Shown: piece after piece, positions 45,239-56,210 of the stretch
Numbering within the stretch: the stretch's first letter is position 1
How the letters are laid out: the number at the start of each line of letters is the position of its first letter
Source: Burkholderia pyrrocinia
Lineage (GTDB): Bacteria > Pseudomonadota > Gammaproteobacteria > Burkholderiales > Burkholderiaceae
Assembly (NCBI RefSeq): GCF_022809715.1
Contig: NZ_CP094460.1
Location: 62,001 to 126,000 of the forward strand
Reading direction: 5' to 3'
Length of the DNA: 64,000 nt
Notes under the pieces: generated by a model
Database searches by the model: none
Told to the model about the DNA's origin: nothing
The model's input: only the letters and a program-made list of their open reading frames with translations
Translations under genes and position numbers: made by a program

Positions 45239-47371
45239 ATGACCATTTTCCAGTTGCGTGCGCCGCGGGCGTCACGCAATGCCTGTGCGCGGCGCGTGCC
45301 GCGCATGTTGAAACTCACCGTTCCCGCGCTCGCCGTCGGCGCGCTGGCCGCGACCGCTGCCGCGGCCGAAACGGCTCGCGCGGCCGGCGCGCCTGCGGAC
45401 GACGCGGCCGCGCTGCTGCCGCCCGTCGAGGTCGTCGCGTCGCCGCTGACGACGCCGCTCGTCGTCGTCACGGATCCGAAGGCGCCGCGCCAGCCGCTGC
45501 CCGCCAGCGACGGCGCGGATTACCTGAAGACGATCCCCGGCTTCACGTCGATCCGCGGCGGCGGCACGAACGGCGACCCCGTGCTGCGCGGGATGTTCGG
45601 TTCGCGGCTGAATATCCTGGCGAACGGGATGCCGACGCTCGGTGCCTGCCCGAACCGGATGGATGCGCCGACGTCGTACATCGCGCCGGAAAGCTATGAC
45701 AAGGTCACCGTCGTGAAGGGGCCGCAGACCGTGCTGTACGGCCCGGGCGCGTCGGCCGGCACCGTGCTGTTCGAGCGCGTGACGCCGCGTTTCGACAAGC
45801 CGGGCATGCGTTTCGAGGGCAGCCTCGTCGGCGGCTCGTTCGGTCGCAACGACCAGAACATCGACGTGACGGCCGGCACGCCGGACGTCTATGGCCGTGT
45901 GACCGCGAACCACGCGCATTCGCAGGACTACAAGGACGGCAACGGCAACACGGTGCCGTCGCAGTGGGACAAGTGGAACGCCGATGCGGCGCTCGGCTGG
46001 ACGCCCGACGACCATACGCGGGTCGAACTGACGGCCGGCACGGGCGACGGCTACGCGAAGTATGCGGGCCGCGGGATGGACGGCGCGCATTTTCGCCGCG
46101 AGACGTTCGGCCTGTCGTTCGACAAGCGGCATCTCGGCGACGTGCTCGACCGGATCGAGGCACGCGTGTACTACAACGAAGCCGACCACGTGATGGACAA
46201 CTACACGTTGCGGCAGCCCGACCCGACCAGCAGCATGCCGATGCGGATGGCGTCGGAGGTGCGCCGCCGCACGGTCGGCGCGCGCGCTGCCGCGACGTTC
46301 CGTTTCGGCGACGACTTCAAGCTCGTGACGGGTGTCGACGCGCAGTCGAACCGGCTCGATTCGCGCTCGGCGATGGGGCGGCAGAACTACGGCGACCAGC
46401 CGTGGGATGCGCAGGCGACGATGTGGAACGCGGGCGCGTTCGGCGAGTTGACGTGGTACGCGAGCGACGTGTCGCGCGTGATCGGCGGCGCGCGTGTCGA
46501 CTATGCGAGCGCACGCGACAAGCGCGCGACGACGAGCGGGATGATGATGAAAAAACCCAACCCGACCTTCGACGACGACCGCGCACGTGTGCTGCCGAGC
46601 GGCTTCGTGCGCTACGAGCGCGATCTCGCGTCGCTGCCCGTCACGTGGTACGCGGGGATCGGTCATGCGGAGCGCTATCCCGACTACTGGGAGTTGTTCT
46701 CCGCGAAGCGCGGGCCGACCGGTTCGGTCAACGCATTCTCGGCGGTGCAGCCGGAGAAGACCACGCAGCTCGACATCGGCGCGCAATACAAGAGCGACCG
46801 GTTCGATGCGTGGGTGTCGGCCTACGCAGGCTACGTGCAGGACTTCATCCTGTTCAACTACGCGGCCGGCATGATGGGCCCGACCACGCAGGCGACCAAC
46901 GTCAACGCGCAGATCATGGGCGGCGAAGCAGGCGTGTCGTGGCGGCCGGTTGCGCCGCTGCGCGTCGAGACGTCGCTCGCGTATGCATGGGGGCGCAACG
47001 TGGCGAGCGGCGATCCGCTGCCGCAAATGCCGCCGCTCGAGGCGCGCATCGGGCTCGAATACACGCGCGGCGCGTGGTCGGCCGGCGGCCTGTGGCGGAT
47101 CGTTGCGCCGCAGCATCGTTATGCGCTGAACGAGGGCAACGTGGTCGGCAAGGACTTCGGCCCGAGCGCCGGATTCGGCGTGCTGTCGCTGCATACGCAA
47201 TACAACGTCAGCAAGACCGTGCAGGTCTCGGTCGGCGTCGACAACGTGCTGAACAAGGCCTACACCGAGCATCTGAACCTCGCGGGTAATGCCGGCTTCG
47301 GCTATCCCGCGAACGCGCCGGTGATGGAGCCGGGCCGTACCGCATGGGTACGCGTGAGCGCAAAGCTGTAG
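45239..47371 (+). CDS. oprC: TonB-dependent copper receptor (OprC/NosA type)
   Basis: A 710-residue outer-membrane TonB receptor: signal region (about 23-45), plug domain (TIPGFTSIRGGGTNGDPVLR), and a 22-strand barrel ending in a C-terminal aromatic-type residue pattern (VRVSAKL). The copper-binding CxxxM motif of OprC is present: C137-P-N-R-M141 in GACPNRMDAPTSYI. With DUF2946 upstream it forms a copper-uptake unit. The start could be ATG 45239 or 45305 (MLKLTVPALAV); the latter gives a cleaner signal peptide. Confidence 0.9.
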   Translation: MTIFQLRAPRASRNACARRVPRMLKLTVPALAVGALAATAAAAETARAAGAPADDAAALLPPVEVVASPLTTPLVVVTDPKAPRQPLPASDGADYLKTIPGFTSIRGGGTNGDPVLRGMFGSRLNILANGMPTLGACPNRMDAPTSYIAPESYDKVTVVKGPQTVLYGPGASAGTVLFERVTPRFDKPGMRFEGSLVGGSFGRNDQNIDVTAGTPDVYGRVTANHAHSQDYKDGNGNTVPSQWDKWNADAALGWTPDDHTRVELTAGTGDGYAKYAGRGMDGAHFRRETFGLSFDKRHLGDVLDRIEARVYYNEADHVMDNYTLRQPDPTSSMPMRMASEVRRRTVGARAAATFRFGDDFKLVTGVDAQSNRLDSRSAMGRQNYGDQPWDAQATMWNAGAFGELTWYASDVSRVIGGARVDYASARDKRATTSGMMMKKPNPTFDDDRARVLPSGFVRYERDLASLPVTWYAGIGHAERYPDYWELFSAKRGPTGSVNAFSAVQPEKTTQLDIGAQYKSDRFDAWVSAYAGYVQDFILFNYAAGMMGPTTQATNVNAQIMGGEAGVSWRPVAPLRVETSLAYAWGRNVASGDPLPQMPPLEARIGLEYTRGAWSAGGLWRIVAPQHRYALNEGNVVGKDFGPSAGFGVLSLHTQYNVSKTVQVSVGVDNVLNKAYTEHLNLAGNAGFGYPANAPVMEPGRTAWVRVSAKL

Positions 47372-47465
47372 CGCGTTGCGCGTGTGCGTTGCAGCATGCG
47401 CGCACATGAACGCAGCCCCGCCCGAACGGGCGGGGCGCGTCAACCGATTAGAGAACCGTGTCTAG

Positions 47466-48686
<1,221 letters not shown>

Positions 48687-48689
48687 TCG

Positions 48690-49724
48690 ATGACGGCACG
48701 TGAAGGGCGCGCGCCGCGGGCGCGGCGCGCTGTGGTCTACGGTGTCGCGGGGCTGGCGGCGATCGTCGGCGTCGCGATGTGGAGCGGTGCGGGATGGCAT
48801 CGCGATACGGGTAGCACCGGCGAGTCGCCCGATGCTGCGGCGGTGGGCGGCGTGGCTGCGGCACCGCCGCGGGCCGCCGTGCCGGCGAGCGCGGGCCTGC
48901 CGTCGTCGCTGGCCGGTTCCAGCGCGCCGCGGCTGCCGCTCGATGCCGGCGGCCATCTCGCGAAGGTGCGCGCGGTACGCGATTTCTTCGATTACTGCCT
49001 GACCGCGCAGAGCGATCTCAGTGCGGCCGCGCTCGATGCGCTCGTCGCGCGCGAGATTGCCGCGCAGCTCGACGGTACGGCTGCGCAGGCCGACGCGCTC
49101 GACGTGTGGCGCCGGTATCGCGCGTATCTCGACGCGCTCGCGAAACTGCGCGATGCCGGCGCGGTCGACAAGTCCGACCTGGGCGCGCTGCAGCTCGCGC
49201 TCGACCAGCGCGCGTCGATCGCGTATCGCACGCTCGGCGACTGGAGTCAGCCGTTCTTCGGCGTGGAGCAGTGGCGGCAGCGCTACGATCTCGCACGGCT
49301 GAAGATCGCGCAGGATCGCACGCTGACCGATGCGCAGAAGGCCGAACGGCTCGCGGCGCTCGAGCAGCAGATGCCGGCCGACGAACGCGCGGCGCAGCAG
49401 CGGGTCGACCGGCAGCGGGCCGCGATCGACCAGATCGCGCAGTTGCAGAAGAGCGGGGCGACGCCCGATGCGATGCGCGCGCAACTGACGCAGACGCTCG
49501 GGCCCGAGGCCGCCGCACGCGTCGCGCAGATGCAGCAGGACGACGCATCGTGGCAGAGCCGCTACGCGGACTATGCGGCACAGCGTGCGCAGATCGAGTC
49601 GGCCGGCCTGTCGCCGCCGGACCGCGACGCGCAGATCGCCGCACTGCGGCAGCGCATGTTCACGAAGCCCGGCGAAGCCGTGCGCGCGGCGTCGCTCGAT
49701 CGCGGCGCGGGCAGCGCGCAGTAA
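48690..49724 (+). CDS. lif: Lipase-specific foldase (steric chaperone)
   Basis: A 344-residue membrane-anchored chaperone with an N-terminal TM helix (about 15-31). An Ala/Pro-rich linker and helical arms follow, with the family motif VRDFFDYCLTAQ (around R97) and later RYDLARLKIAQDRTLTDAQK. It folds LipA in the periplasm. It lies 3 bp after lipA and is clearly co-transcribed. Length matches known B. cepacia LimA/Lif. Confidence 0.95.
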   Translation: MTAREGRAPRARRAVVYGVAGLAAIVGVAMWSGAGWHRDTGSTGESPDAAAVGGVAAAPPRAAVPASAGLPSSLAGSSAPRLPLDAGGHLAKVRAVRDFFDYCLTAQSDLSAAALDALVAREIAAQLDGTAAQADALDVWRRYRAYLDALAKLRDAGAVDKSDLGALQLALDQRASIAYRTLGDWSQPFFGVEQWRQRYDLARLKIAQDRTLTDAQKAERLAALEQQMPADERAAQQRVDRQRAAIDQIAQLQKSGATPDAMRAQLTQTLGPEAAARVAQMQQDDASWQSRYADYAAQRAQIESAGLSPPDRDAQIAALRQRMFTKPGEAVRAASLDRGAGSAQ

Positions 49725-49751
49725 CGCGGGCGCCGCCGCATGTGACCGGCC

Positions 49752-51275
49752 TTATGCCGCGCGCGTGATGTGCCGCGGCAGATGCTGCTCGATGGTATCC
49801 GCGAGCGTGTCGAACGCGGGCCCGATGCTTTCGTGCGGGACGCACGCATAGCCGAGCAGCAGGCCGCGCCGAGCGGTGTCGAGGTTGCTGTAGTAGCTGG
49901 TGAGCGGGCGTACGATCACGCCCGCGTCGAATGCGCTCTGCGTGACCGCGCGATCGTCGCACGTGTCGGGCAGGCCGAGCACCAGGTGCAGGCCGGCCTC
50001 GTCGCCCATCACGGGCAGCGCGTCGCCGAAGCGCGCTCGGATCGCGTCGATCATCAGTTGCCGGCGCTCGCCGTACAGCGTGCGCATGCGCCTGACGTGC
50101 GACGTCAGGTGGCCGTCCATGATGAATTCGGCGAGCACGGCCTGCTGCATCAGCTGGCCCTCGCGGTACAGCTCCGACAGCCCGGTGCGGAAGGTGTCGA
50201 CCAGATGCTCGGGCACGACCATGTAGCCCATCCGCAGGCCCGGGAACAGCATCTTGCCGAGGCTGCCGACGTAGATCACGCGGCCGCCGTCGTCGAGCCC
50301 CTGCAGCGACGCGAGCGGGCGGCTGCCGTAGCGGAATTCGCTGTCGTAGTCGTCCTCGATGATCCAGCAGCGGTGCTGACGCGCGTATTCGAGCAGCATC
50401 CGGCGCCGTGCGAGGCTCATCACCATCCCGAGCGGGTACTGATGCGACGGCGTGACGAGCACGAGCCGCGGCGGATGCTGCATGTCGCCGGCACGCGGCG
50501 CGAGCCCTTCCTGGTCGACCGGCACCGGCGCGAGCGTGAGGCCGGCCGCCTGCAATACGCTGCGCACGCCCCAGTAGCACGGTTCCTCGACCCACGCGCG
50601 ATCGCCGATGTCGGACAGCAGCCGCACCGCGAGATCGATCGACTGATGAATGCCGGTCGTGATGATCACCTGGTCCGGCGAGCATTTGACCGAGCGCGCG
50701 ACGCGCAGGTAATCGGCGAGCGCGCGCCGTAACGGCCGGTAGCCGCCGCCCGGCGCATAGGTCAGCAGCTCGGGGTTCGCGTCCTTCCACAGCCGCGCCT
50801 GCAGGCGGCTCCACGTGCGGCTCGGAAACTCCGACACGTCCGGCACGCCCGGCATGAACGCACCCCACTGGCGCCGCGACACGCCCGCGTGCTCGATCAG
50901 TTGCCGGCCGCGCATCGACAGGCTGCCCTGCGCGTCCGGCGGCGGCAGCGCGCCGGCGTCGGACGGCGGCGGCGCGGCGCCCGGCGCGCGAATCGCGGCG
51001 GCGTCCGGCCGCGTGTCGGCCACGTAGGTGCCGCTGCCGGTCGTCGTCAGCACATAGCCTTCGGCCGTCAGCTGGTCGTACACGTGCAGCACGGTATTGC
51101 GCGCGATCGACAGGTCCGCCGCGAGCGTCCGGGAACTGGGCAGCTTTGTTCCTGGCCCCAATTCTCCGGTCAGGATGGCCTGCTGCATCTGTTGCAGCAA
51201 CTGCCGGTACATCGGCTCGGACGAGCCGCGGTCGAGGCGGGCGGAGAGCCAGTCGGCAAGGATCACGGTATCCAA
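49752..51275 (-). CDS. MocR-type GntR regulator next to the ABC transporter
   Basis: A 507-residue regulator with a GntR winged helix (about 20-85, MYRQLLQQMQQAILTGELGP) and an aminotransferase-like domain; PLP lysine in VGSLGKMLFPGLRMGYMVVP. The start TTG 51275 (LDTVILADW) is chosen because the only in-frame ATG, at 51350, would reach to within 30 bp of the transporter start and cover the shared promoter. It is divergent from the ABC transporter at 51380 and so is its probable regulator. It is a paralogue of the MocR at 17763-19229. Confidence 0.88.
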   Translation of the reverse strand: MDTVILADWLSARLDRGSSEPMYRQLLQQMQQAILTGELGPGTKLPSSRTLAADLSIARNTVLHVYDQLTAEGYVLTTTGSGTYVADTRPDAAAIRAPGAAPPPSDAGALPPPDAQGSLSMRGRQLIEHAGVSRRQWGAFMPGVPDVSEFPSRTWSRLQARLWKDANPELLTYAPGGGYRPLRRALADYLRVARSVKCSPDQVIITTGIHQSIDLAVRLLSDIGDRAWVEEPCYWGVRSVLQAAGLTLAPVPVDQEGLAPRAGDMQHPPRLVLVTPSHQYPLGMVMSLARRRMLLEYARQHRCWIIEDDYDSEFRYGSRPLASLQGLDDGGRVIYVGSLGKMLFPGLRMGYMVVPEHLVDTFRTGLSELYREGQLMQQAVLAEFIMDGHLTSHVRRMRTLYGERRQLMIDAIRARFGDALPVMGDEAGLHLVLGLPDTCDDRAVTQSAFDAGVIVRPLTSYYSNLDTARRGLLLGYACVPHESIGPAFDTLADTIEQHLPRHITRAA

Positions 51276-51379
51276 AGTGGTCCTACTTGGAATATTGAAA
51301 TGGTTCCCTAGTATAGAACCGTGCGCACCGTATAGTGGATCGCATCTCAAAAACGATTGTCGCGACGCAAGGGGACAGC
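51276..51379. promoter_or_regulatory. Shared operator/promoter between MocR and ABC operon
   Basis: The divergent spacer contains an inverted repeat GGTTC-N9-GAACC (51302-51306 and 51316-51320) and two copies of GTATAG (51311-51316 and 51330-51335). These are the best candidates for the MocR operator and the transporter -10 region (TATAGT). Confidence 0.45.
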
Positions 51380-52489
51380 ATGATGAAGTCCGATGATGTG
51401 ATCGTCAGCTTTCGCGGCGTGCGGAAGACCTATGACGGTGAAACGCTGGTCGTCAAATCGCTCGACCTCGATATCCACCGAGGGGAATTCCTGACGCTGC
51501 TCGGGCCGTCGGGTTCGGGCAAGACGACCTGCCTGATGATGCTCGCCGGTTTCGAGTTTCCGACCGGCGGCGAGATCCGCCTCGACGGCGAACTCCTGAA
51601 CAACGTGCCGCCGCACAAGCGCAACATCGGCATGGTGTTCCAGAACTACGCGCTGTTCCCGCACCTGACGGTCGAGCAGAACGTCGCGTATCCGCTGACC
51701 GTGCGCAAGCTGCCGGCCGCCGAGCGCACGGAGCGCGTCGCGCATGCGCTGAAGATGGTGCAGATGGAGCGCTTCGCGAAACGCTACCCGGCGCAGCTGT
51801 CGGGCGGCCAGCAGCAGCGTATCGCGCTGGCGCGTGCGCTCGTGTTCGAGCCGAAGCTCGTGCTGATGGACGAGCCGCTCGGCGCGCTCGACAAGCAGCT
51901 GCGCGAACACATGCAGTACGAACTGAAGGCGCTGCACGAAAAGCTCGGCGTGACCTTCGTGTACGTGACGCACGACCAGGGCGAGGCGCTGACGATGTCC
52001 GATCGTGTGGCCGTGTTCGACAAGGGCATCGTGCAGCAGCTCGACACCGTCGACCGCCTGTACGAATCGCCTTGCAACGAATTCGTCGCGAACTTCATCG
52101 GCGACAGCAACCGGCTGCGCGGCACCATTGCGAGCGTCGACGGCGAATTCTGCGAGTTCCGGCTCGACGACGGCACGAAGCTCGTCGGCCGTCATATCGG
52201 CGAAGCCGCCGAGGGCGCGTCGGCCGTCGCGTGCATCCGCCCCGAACGCATGAGCCTCGCCGCGCACGGCGCGAACGGGCATGCGAACGGCGCGGCCGCG
52301 AACCGGCTGACCGGCGAGGCGCGCAGCCTCATCTATTTCGGCGATCACGTGCGCATGCGCTGCGCGCTGCCGGGCCAGGACGAATGCTTCGTGAAGGTGC
52401 CGCTCGGTACCGGCGCGCTCGATGCGTTCTCGCCCGGCGCGCCGGTCTCGCTTGCATTCGCGCCCGAGCACCTGCGCGTGTTCGCATGA
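51380..52489 (+). CDS. ABC transporter ATP-binding protein (polyamine/PotA type)
   Basis: A 369-residue ATPase. Walker A GPSGSGKTT (42-50), Q-loop region FQNYALFPHLT, signature LSGGQQQR, Walker B LVLMDEPLGALD, H-loop THDQGEAL, and a C-terminal TOBE domain. It powers uptake of small amines or polyamines, judged by the PotA-like features and the binding protein next to it. First gene of the four-gene operon; GGGGACAGC precedes ATG 51380. Confidence 0.93.
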   Translation: MMKSDDVIVSFRGVRKTYDGETLVVKSLDLDIHRGEFLTLLGPSGSGKTTCLMMLAGFEFPTGGEIRLDGELLNNVPPHKRNIGMVFQNYALFPHLTVEQNVAYPLTVRKLPAAERTERVAHALKMVQMERFAKRYPAQLSGGQQQRIALARALVFEPKLVLMDEPLGALDKQLREHMQYELKALHEKLGVTFVYVTHDQGEALTMSDRVAVFDKGIVQQLDTVDRLYESPCNEFVANFIGDSNRLRGTIASVDGEFCEFRLDDGTKLVGRHIGEAAEGASAVACIRPERMSLAAHGANGHANGAAANRLTGEARSLIYFGDHVRMRCALPGQDECFVKVPLGTGALDAFSPGAPVSLAFAPEHLRVFA

Positions 52490-52566
52490 ACAGGGTTTCC
52501 CCGATTTACCGCAGCACGTCGTCAACAACAACTGCCCACTTCCACCACGAGAGGAGAGGAACCATC

Positions 52567-53613
52567 ATGAAACGAGCAAGCTTCACGGCGCGTCGCACCG
52601 CGCTGGCACTGGCGCTCGCCGTAGTCGGCGCATCGGCAACGGCCGCCGAACTCACGGTCGTCAACTTCGGCGGCGCGAACGGCGACGCGCAGAAGGTCGC
52701 GTTCAACCAGCCGTTCGAGAAGGCAACCGGCAACAAGGTCACCGCCGTCGAATACAACGGCGAGCAGGCGAAGGTGAAGGCGATGGTCGAGGCGAAGCAC
52801 GTCAACTGGGACGTGGTCGAAGTCGAGTCGGGCGACCTGAACCGCGGTTGCGACGAAGGGCTGTACGAGAAGCTCGACTGGTCGAAGATCGCGAAGAAGT
52901 CCGACCTGATTCCGGAATCGCCGCAAACGTGCGGCGTCGGCTTCTTCGTGTGGTCGACGGCGCTGTCGTACAACGCGGACAAGCTGAAGTCGGCACCGAC
53001 CGGCTGGGCCGATTTCTGGAACGTGAAGAAATTCCCCGGCAAGCGCGGGATGCGCAAGGGCGCGCGCTACAACCTCGAATTCGCGCTGATGGCCGACGGC
53101 GTCGCGACGAAGGACGTGTACAAGGTGCTCGGCACGAAGGCCGGCCAGGACCGCGCGTTCAAGAAGCTCGACGAGCTGAAGCCGTACATCCAGTGGTGGG
53201 AAGCGGGCGCGCAGCCGCCGCAGTTCCTCGTCGCCGGCGACGTCGTGATGTCGACCGCGTACAACGGCCGCATCGATGCCGCGCAGAAGGAAGGCAAGAA
53301 CCTGAAGGTCGTGTGGAACGGCAGCATCTACGACCTCGACTACTGGGCGATTCCGAAGGGCTCGCCGAACAAGGCACTGGCCGAGCAGTACATCGCGTAT
53401 TCGCTGACGCCGAAGCCGCAGCAGGCGTATGCGCAGCACATCGCGTACGGCCCCGCGAACATCGCCGCGATCAAGTCGCTCGACGCGAAGACGCTCGCGA
53501 ACCTGCCGAACTCGCCGGCCAACGGCAAGAACGCGGTGCTGGAAGATATCGGCTTCTGGACCGACCACAGCGACGAGCTCGAGCAGCGCTTCGCCGCATG
53601 GGCGACGAAGTAA
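52567..53613 (+). CDS. Periplasmic substrate-binding protein, PotD/F type
   Basis: A 348-residue binding protein of the spermidine/putrescine class with a signal peptide (about 27 residues, cut at ATAAE). Signature blocks include ELTVVNFGGANGDAQKVAFN and WDVVEVESGDLNRGCDEGLY, then YDLDYWAIPKGSPNK. It captures amine-type substrates in the periplasm. It is preceded by AGGAGAGG and lies 77 bp after the ATPase gene. Confidence 0.92.
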   Translation: MKRASFTARRTALALALAVVGASATAAELTVVNFGGANGDAQKVAFNQPFEKATGNKVTAVEYNGEQAKVKAMVEAKHVNWDVVEVESGDLNRGCDEGLYEKLDWSKIAKKSDLIPESPQTCGVGFFVWSTALSYNADKLKSAPTGWADFWNVKKFPGKRGMRKGARYNLEFALMADGVATKDVYKVLGTKAGQDRAFKKLDELKPYIQWWEAGAQPPQFLVAGDVVMSTAYNGRIDAAQKEGKNLKVVWNGSIYDLDYWAIPKGSPNKALAEQYIAYSLTPKPQQAYAQHIAYGPANIAAIKSLDAKTLANLPNSPANGKNAVLEDIGFWTDHSDELEQRFAAWATK

Positions 53614-53703
53614 CCGTTCAGGCATCCTGATGCAACCCGCCGCGCGGCGCGTCGATCGCGTCGCGCGGCATTCCGCCGGAGCGTGCCCGGCCGGAGAGAC
53701 CCG

Positions 53704-54966
53704 TTGAATACGATGACGATCGCGCCTTCCTCGTCGGGCGCCGCGCTCAAGCGCGAGCTGAAGGCTGCCGAGGCCCGCAAGCGCACGATGGCGCTGCTGC
53801 TGGTCGCGCCGCTCGCGATTTTCCTGCTGCTGATCTTCGTCGTACCGATCGGCACGCTGCTCACGCGCGCGGTGCAGAACCCCGAGATCGCAACCGCGCT
53901 GCCGAACACGGTCGCCGCGCTATCCGGCTGGGACCGCAAGGCGTCGCCGGCCGACGCCGCGTATGTCGCGCTCGCGGCCGACATGACGAAGGTGGCCGAC
54001 AGCGAGGCGATGGGCGCGCTCGCGCGGCGCCTGAACACCGAGATTCCCGGCTATCGCTCGCTCGTCGCGAAGACGGCGCGCGCGATGCCGCTGAAGGGCG
54101 ACAATGAATCGACGCTCACGCCTGCGCAGACGCGCACGAAACTCGTCGAACTCGATTCGCGCTGGGGCGACACGGCGTACTGGCAGGCCATCGCGAAGAA
54201 CGGCAGCACGGTTTCGCCGTTCTACCTGCTCGCCGCGCTCGACCACAAACAGGACGGCTTCGGCCACATCGTGCAGGCCGATCCCGACCAGTCGATCTAT
54301 CTCGCGATCTTCGGCCGCACGTTCGTGATCGGCGTCGCGGTCACGCTGTTCGCGCTGCTGCTCGGCTACCCGCTCGCATACTGGATCTCGACGCTGTCGG
54401 AGCGGCGTGCGAACCTCGTGATGATTCTCGTGCTGATTCCGTTCTGGACCTCGGTGCTGGTGCGCGTCGCCGCGTGGATCGTGCTGCTGCAGAGCGAAGG
54501 GCTCATCAACACGGCGCTGATCGGCAGCGGGCTGATCTCGCATCCGCTGACGCTGCTGTTCAACCGCGTCGGCGTGTATATCTCGATGACGCACATCCTG
54601 CTGCCGTTCATGATCCTGCCGCTGTACAGCGTGATGAAGTCGATCCCGCCGACCTACCAGCGCGCGGCCGTATCGCTCGGCAGCCATCCGTTCGCCGCGT
54701 TCTGGCGCGTGTACGTGCCGCAGACCTATCCGGGCGTCGGCGCGGGCGCGCTGCTCGTGTTCATCCTCGCGATCGGCTACTACATCACGCCCGCGCTGCT
54801 CGGCGGGCCGAACGACCAGATGGTCAGCTACTACGTCGCGTACTTCACGAACGTGACGATCAACTGGGGCATGGCGTGCGCGCTCGGCGGGCTGCTGCTC
54901 GCGGCGACGCTCGTGCTGTACGCGATCTACGGCCGCTTCACCCGCTCGAACGTGAGCCTCGGCTAA
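53704..54966 (+). CDS. ABC permease, PotB-like, with long N-terminal insertion
   Basis: A 420-residue inner-membrane permease. TM1 at about 30-52, then a large periplasmic insertion (about 60-195), then the usual five TM helices with the EAA-like motif (AVSLGSHPFAAFWRVYVPQT). Start TTG 53704 is suggested by GGAGAGA 6 bases upstream; ATG 53713 is the alternative. It pairs with the PotC-like permease that follows. Confidence 0.9.
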   Translation: MNTMTIAPSSSGAALKRELKAAEARKRTMALLLVAPLAIFLLLIFVVPIGTLLTRAVQNPEIATALPNTVAALSGWDRKASPADAAYVALAADMTKVADSEAMGALARRLNTEIPGYRSLVAKTARAMPLKGDNESTLTPAQTRTKLVELDSRWGDTAYWQAIAKNGSTVSPFYLLAALDHKQDGFGHIVQADPDQSIYLAIFGRTFVIGVAVTLFALLLGYPLAYWISTLSERRANLVMILVLIPFWTSVLVRVAAWIVLLQSEGLINTALIGSGLISHPLTLLFNRVGVYISMTHILLPFMILPLYSVMKSIPPTYQRAAVSLGSHPFAAFWRVYVPQTYPGVGAGALLVFILAIGYYITPALLGGPNDQMVSYYVAYFTNVTINWGMACALGGLLLAATLVLYAIYGRFTRSNVSLG

Positions 54967-54998
54967 GCGCAACAACGGAACGGAAAGGGATTCGACCC

Positions 54999-55838
54999 AT
55001 GAAACTGCTCGCCAGGCCGCTGTTTGCGCCGCACATGTCGTTCGTCGAGCGCGCGTGGTACGTCGCATTGCGCGTGCTCGTCGTGCTGACGCTGCTGTAC
55101 CTGATCCTGCCGGTGCTCGCGATCGTGCCGCTGTCGTTTTCGTCGAGCACGTTCCTCGTCTATCCGATCCCGGGCTTCTCGATGCGCTGGTACGAGAACC
55201 TGATCGCGTCGGACGAGTGGCGGATGGCCGCGAAGAACAGCTTCATCGTCGCGCCGTCGGCGACCGTCGTCGCGACCGTGCTCGGCACGCTCGCCGCGAT
55301 CGGTCTCACGAAGGCCGACTTCCGCGGCAAGGCACTGCTGATGGCCGTGCTGCTGTCGCCGATGATCGTGCCGGTCGTCGTGGTCGGCGTCGGCATGTAC
55401 CTGTTCTTCGCGCCGCTCGGGCTCGCGAATACCTATACGGGGCTGATCGCCGCGCACGCGGCGCTCGGCGTGCCGTTCGTCGTGACGACGGTCGCCGCGA
55501 CGCTGCAGGGGTTCAACCACAATCTCGTGCGCGCGAGCCTGTCGCTCGGCGCGAATCCGGTGTCGACGTTTTTCCGCGTGACGCTGCCGGTGATCGCGCC
55601 GGGCGTGATGTCGGGCGCGCTGTTCGCGTTCGCGACGTCGTTCGATGAAGTGGTCGTCACGCTGTTCCTCGCGGGCGCGGACCAGACGACGCTGCCGCGC
55701 CAGATGTTCACGGGCATCCGCGAGAACATCAGCCCGACGATCGCCGCGCTCGCGACGATCCTGATCATCTTCTCGACGAGCCTGCTGCTCGCGCTCGAAT
55801 GGCTGCGCGGACGCAATGCGCGACGCGCGGTGACCTGA
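54999..55838 (+). CDS. ABC permease, PotC-like
   Basis: A 279-residue permease with six TM helices, EAA-type loop (ASLSLGANPVSTFFRVTLPV) and the usual SFDEVVVTLF segment of the PotC class. Last gene of the ATPase-binding protein-permease-permease operon. Confidence 0.93.
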   Translation: MKLLARPLFAPHMSFVERAWYVALRVLVVLTLLYLILPVLAIVPLSFSSSTFLVYPIPGFSMRWYENLIASDEWRMAAKNSFIVAPSATVVATVLGTLAAIGLTKADFRGKALLMAVLLSPMIVPVVVVGVGMYLFFAPLGLANTYTGLIAAHAALGVPFVVTTVAATLQGFNHNLVRASLSLGANPVSTFFRVTLPVIAPGVMSGALFAFATSFDEVVVTLFLAGADQTTLPRQMFTGIRENISPTIAALATILIIFSTSLLLALEWLRGRNARRAVT

Positions 55839-56210
55839 TCCGATCTGGCGCGACGGCAGCGCACGCATGCCGAGCATCGGCGCATCGGTGCGATTCCGAT
55901 GCGCGGTGCCGCCGGCAGACGCGGCCGGGCCGGCCGCCCGCGCCGACACGACGAAGACGGGCACGCGCCCGGAATGCCAGCCGGCGCTCGCCGACTCGTA
56001 GATCGTTGTGCGCTCAACGATACCGCGCATCAAGCACGGCATCGCGCAAGCTTTCGTTTCGCTGACTGACGAGGCGGCCGCCTGCACGTTCGAGACGGCT
56101 CTGCAACAATACGGATCGCGGCAGCGCGCGCCGGTCTTGCCGTCCGGAACGCACGCCGCCGCGCCGCTCAATCCGCGACGCCGCGCGTCGCCCGTCAGCC
56201 GAGCCTCATC
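55839..56210. other. Intergenic stretch, no gene seen
   Basis: About 370 bp between the permease and the MFS pump. No gene or clear terminator was recognised. Confidence 0.5.

Noticed and set aside
47415..47436. Terminator after the copper receptor (GCCCCGCCCG/CGGGCGGGGC)
   Set aside because: Strong stem but 2-base loop and no T-run; left uncalled.
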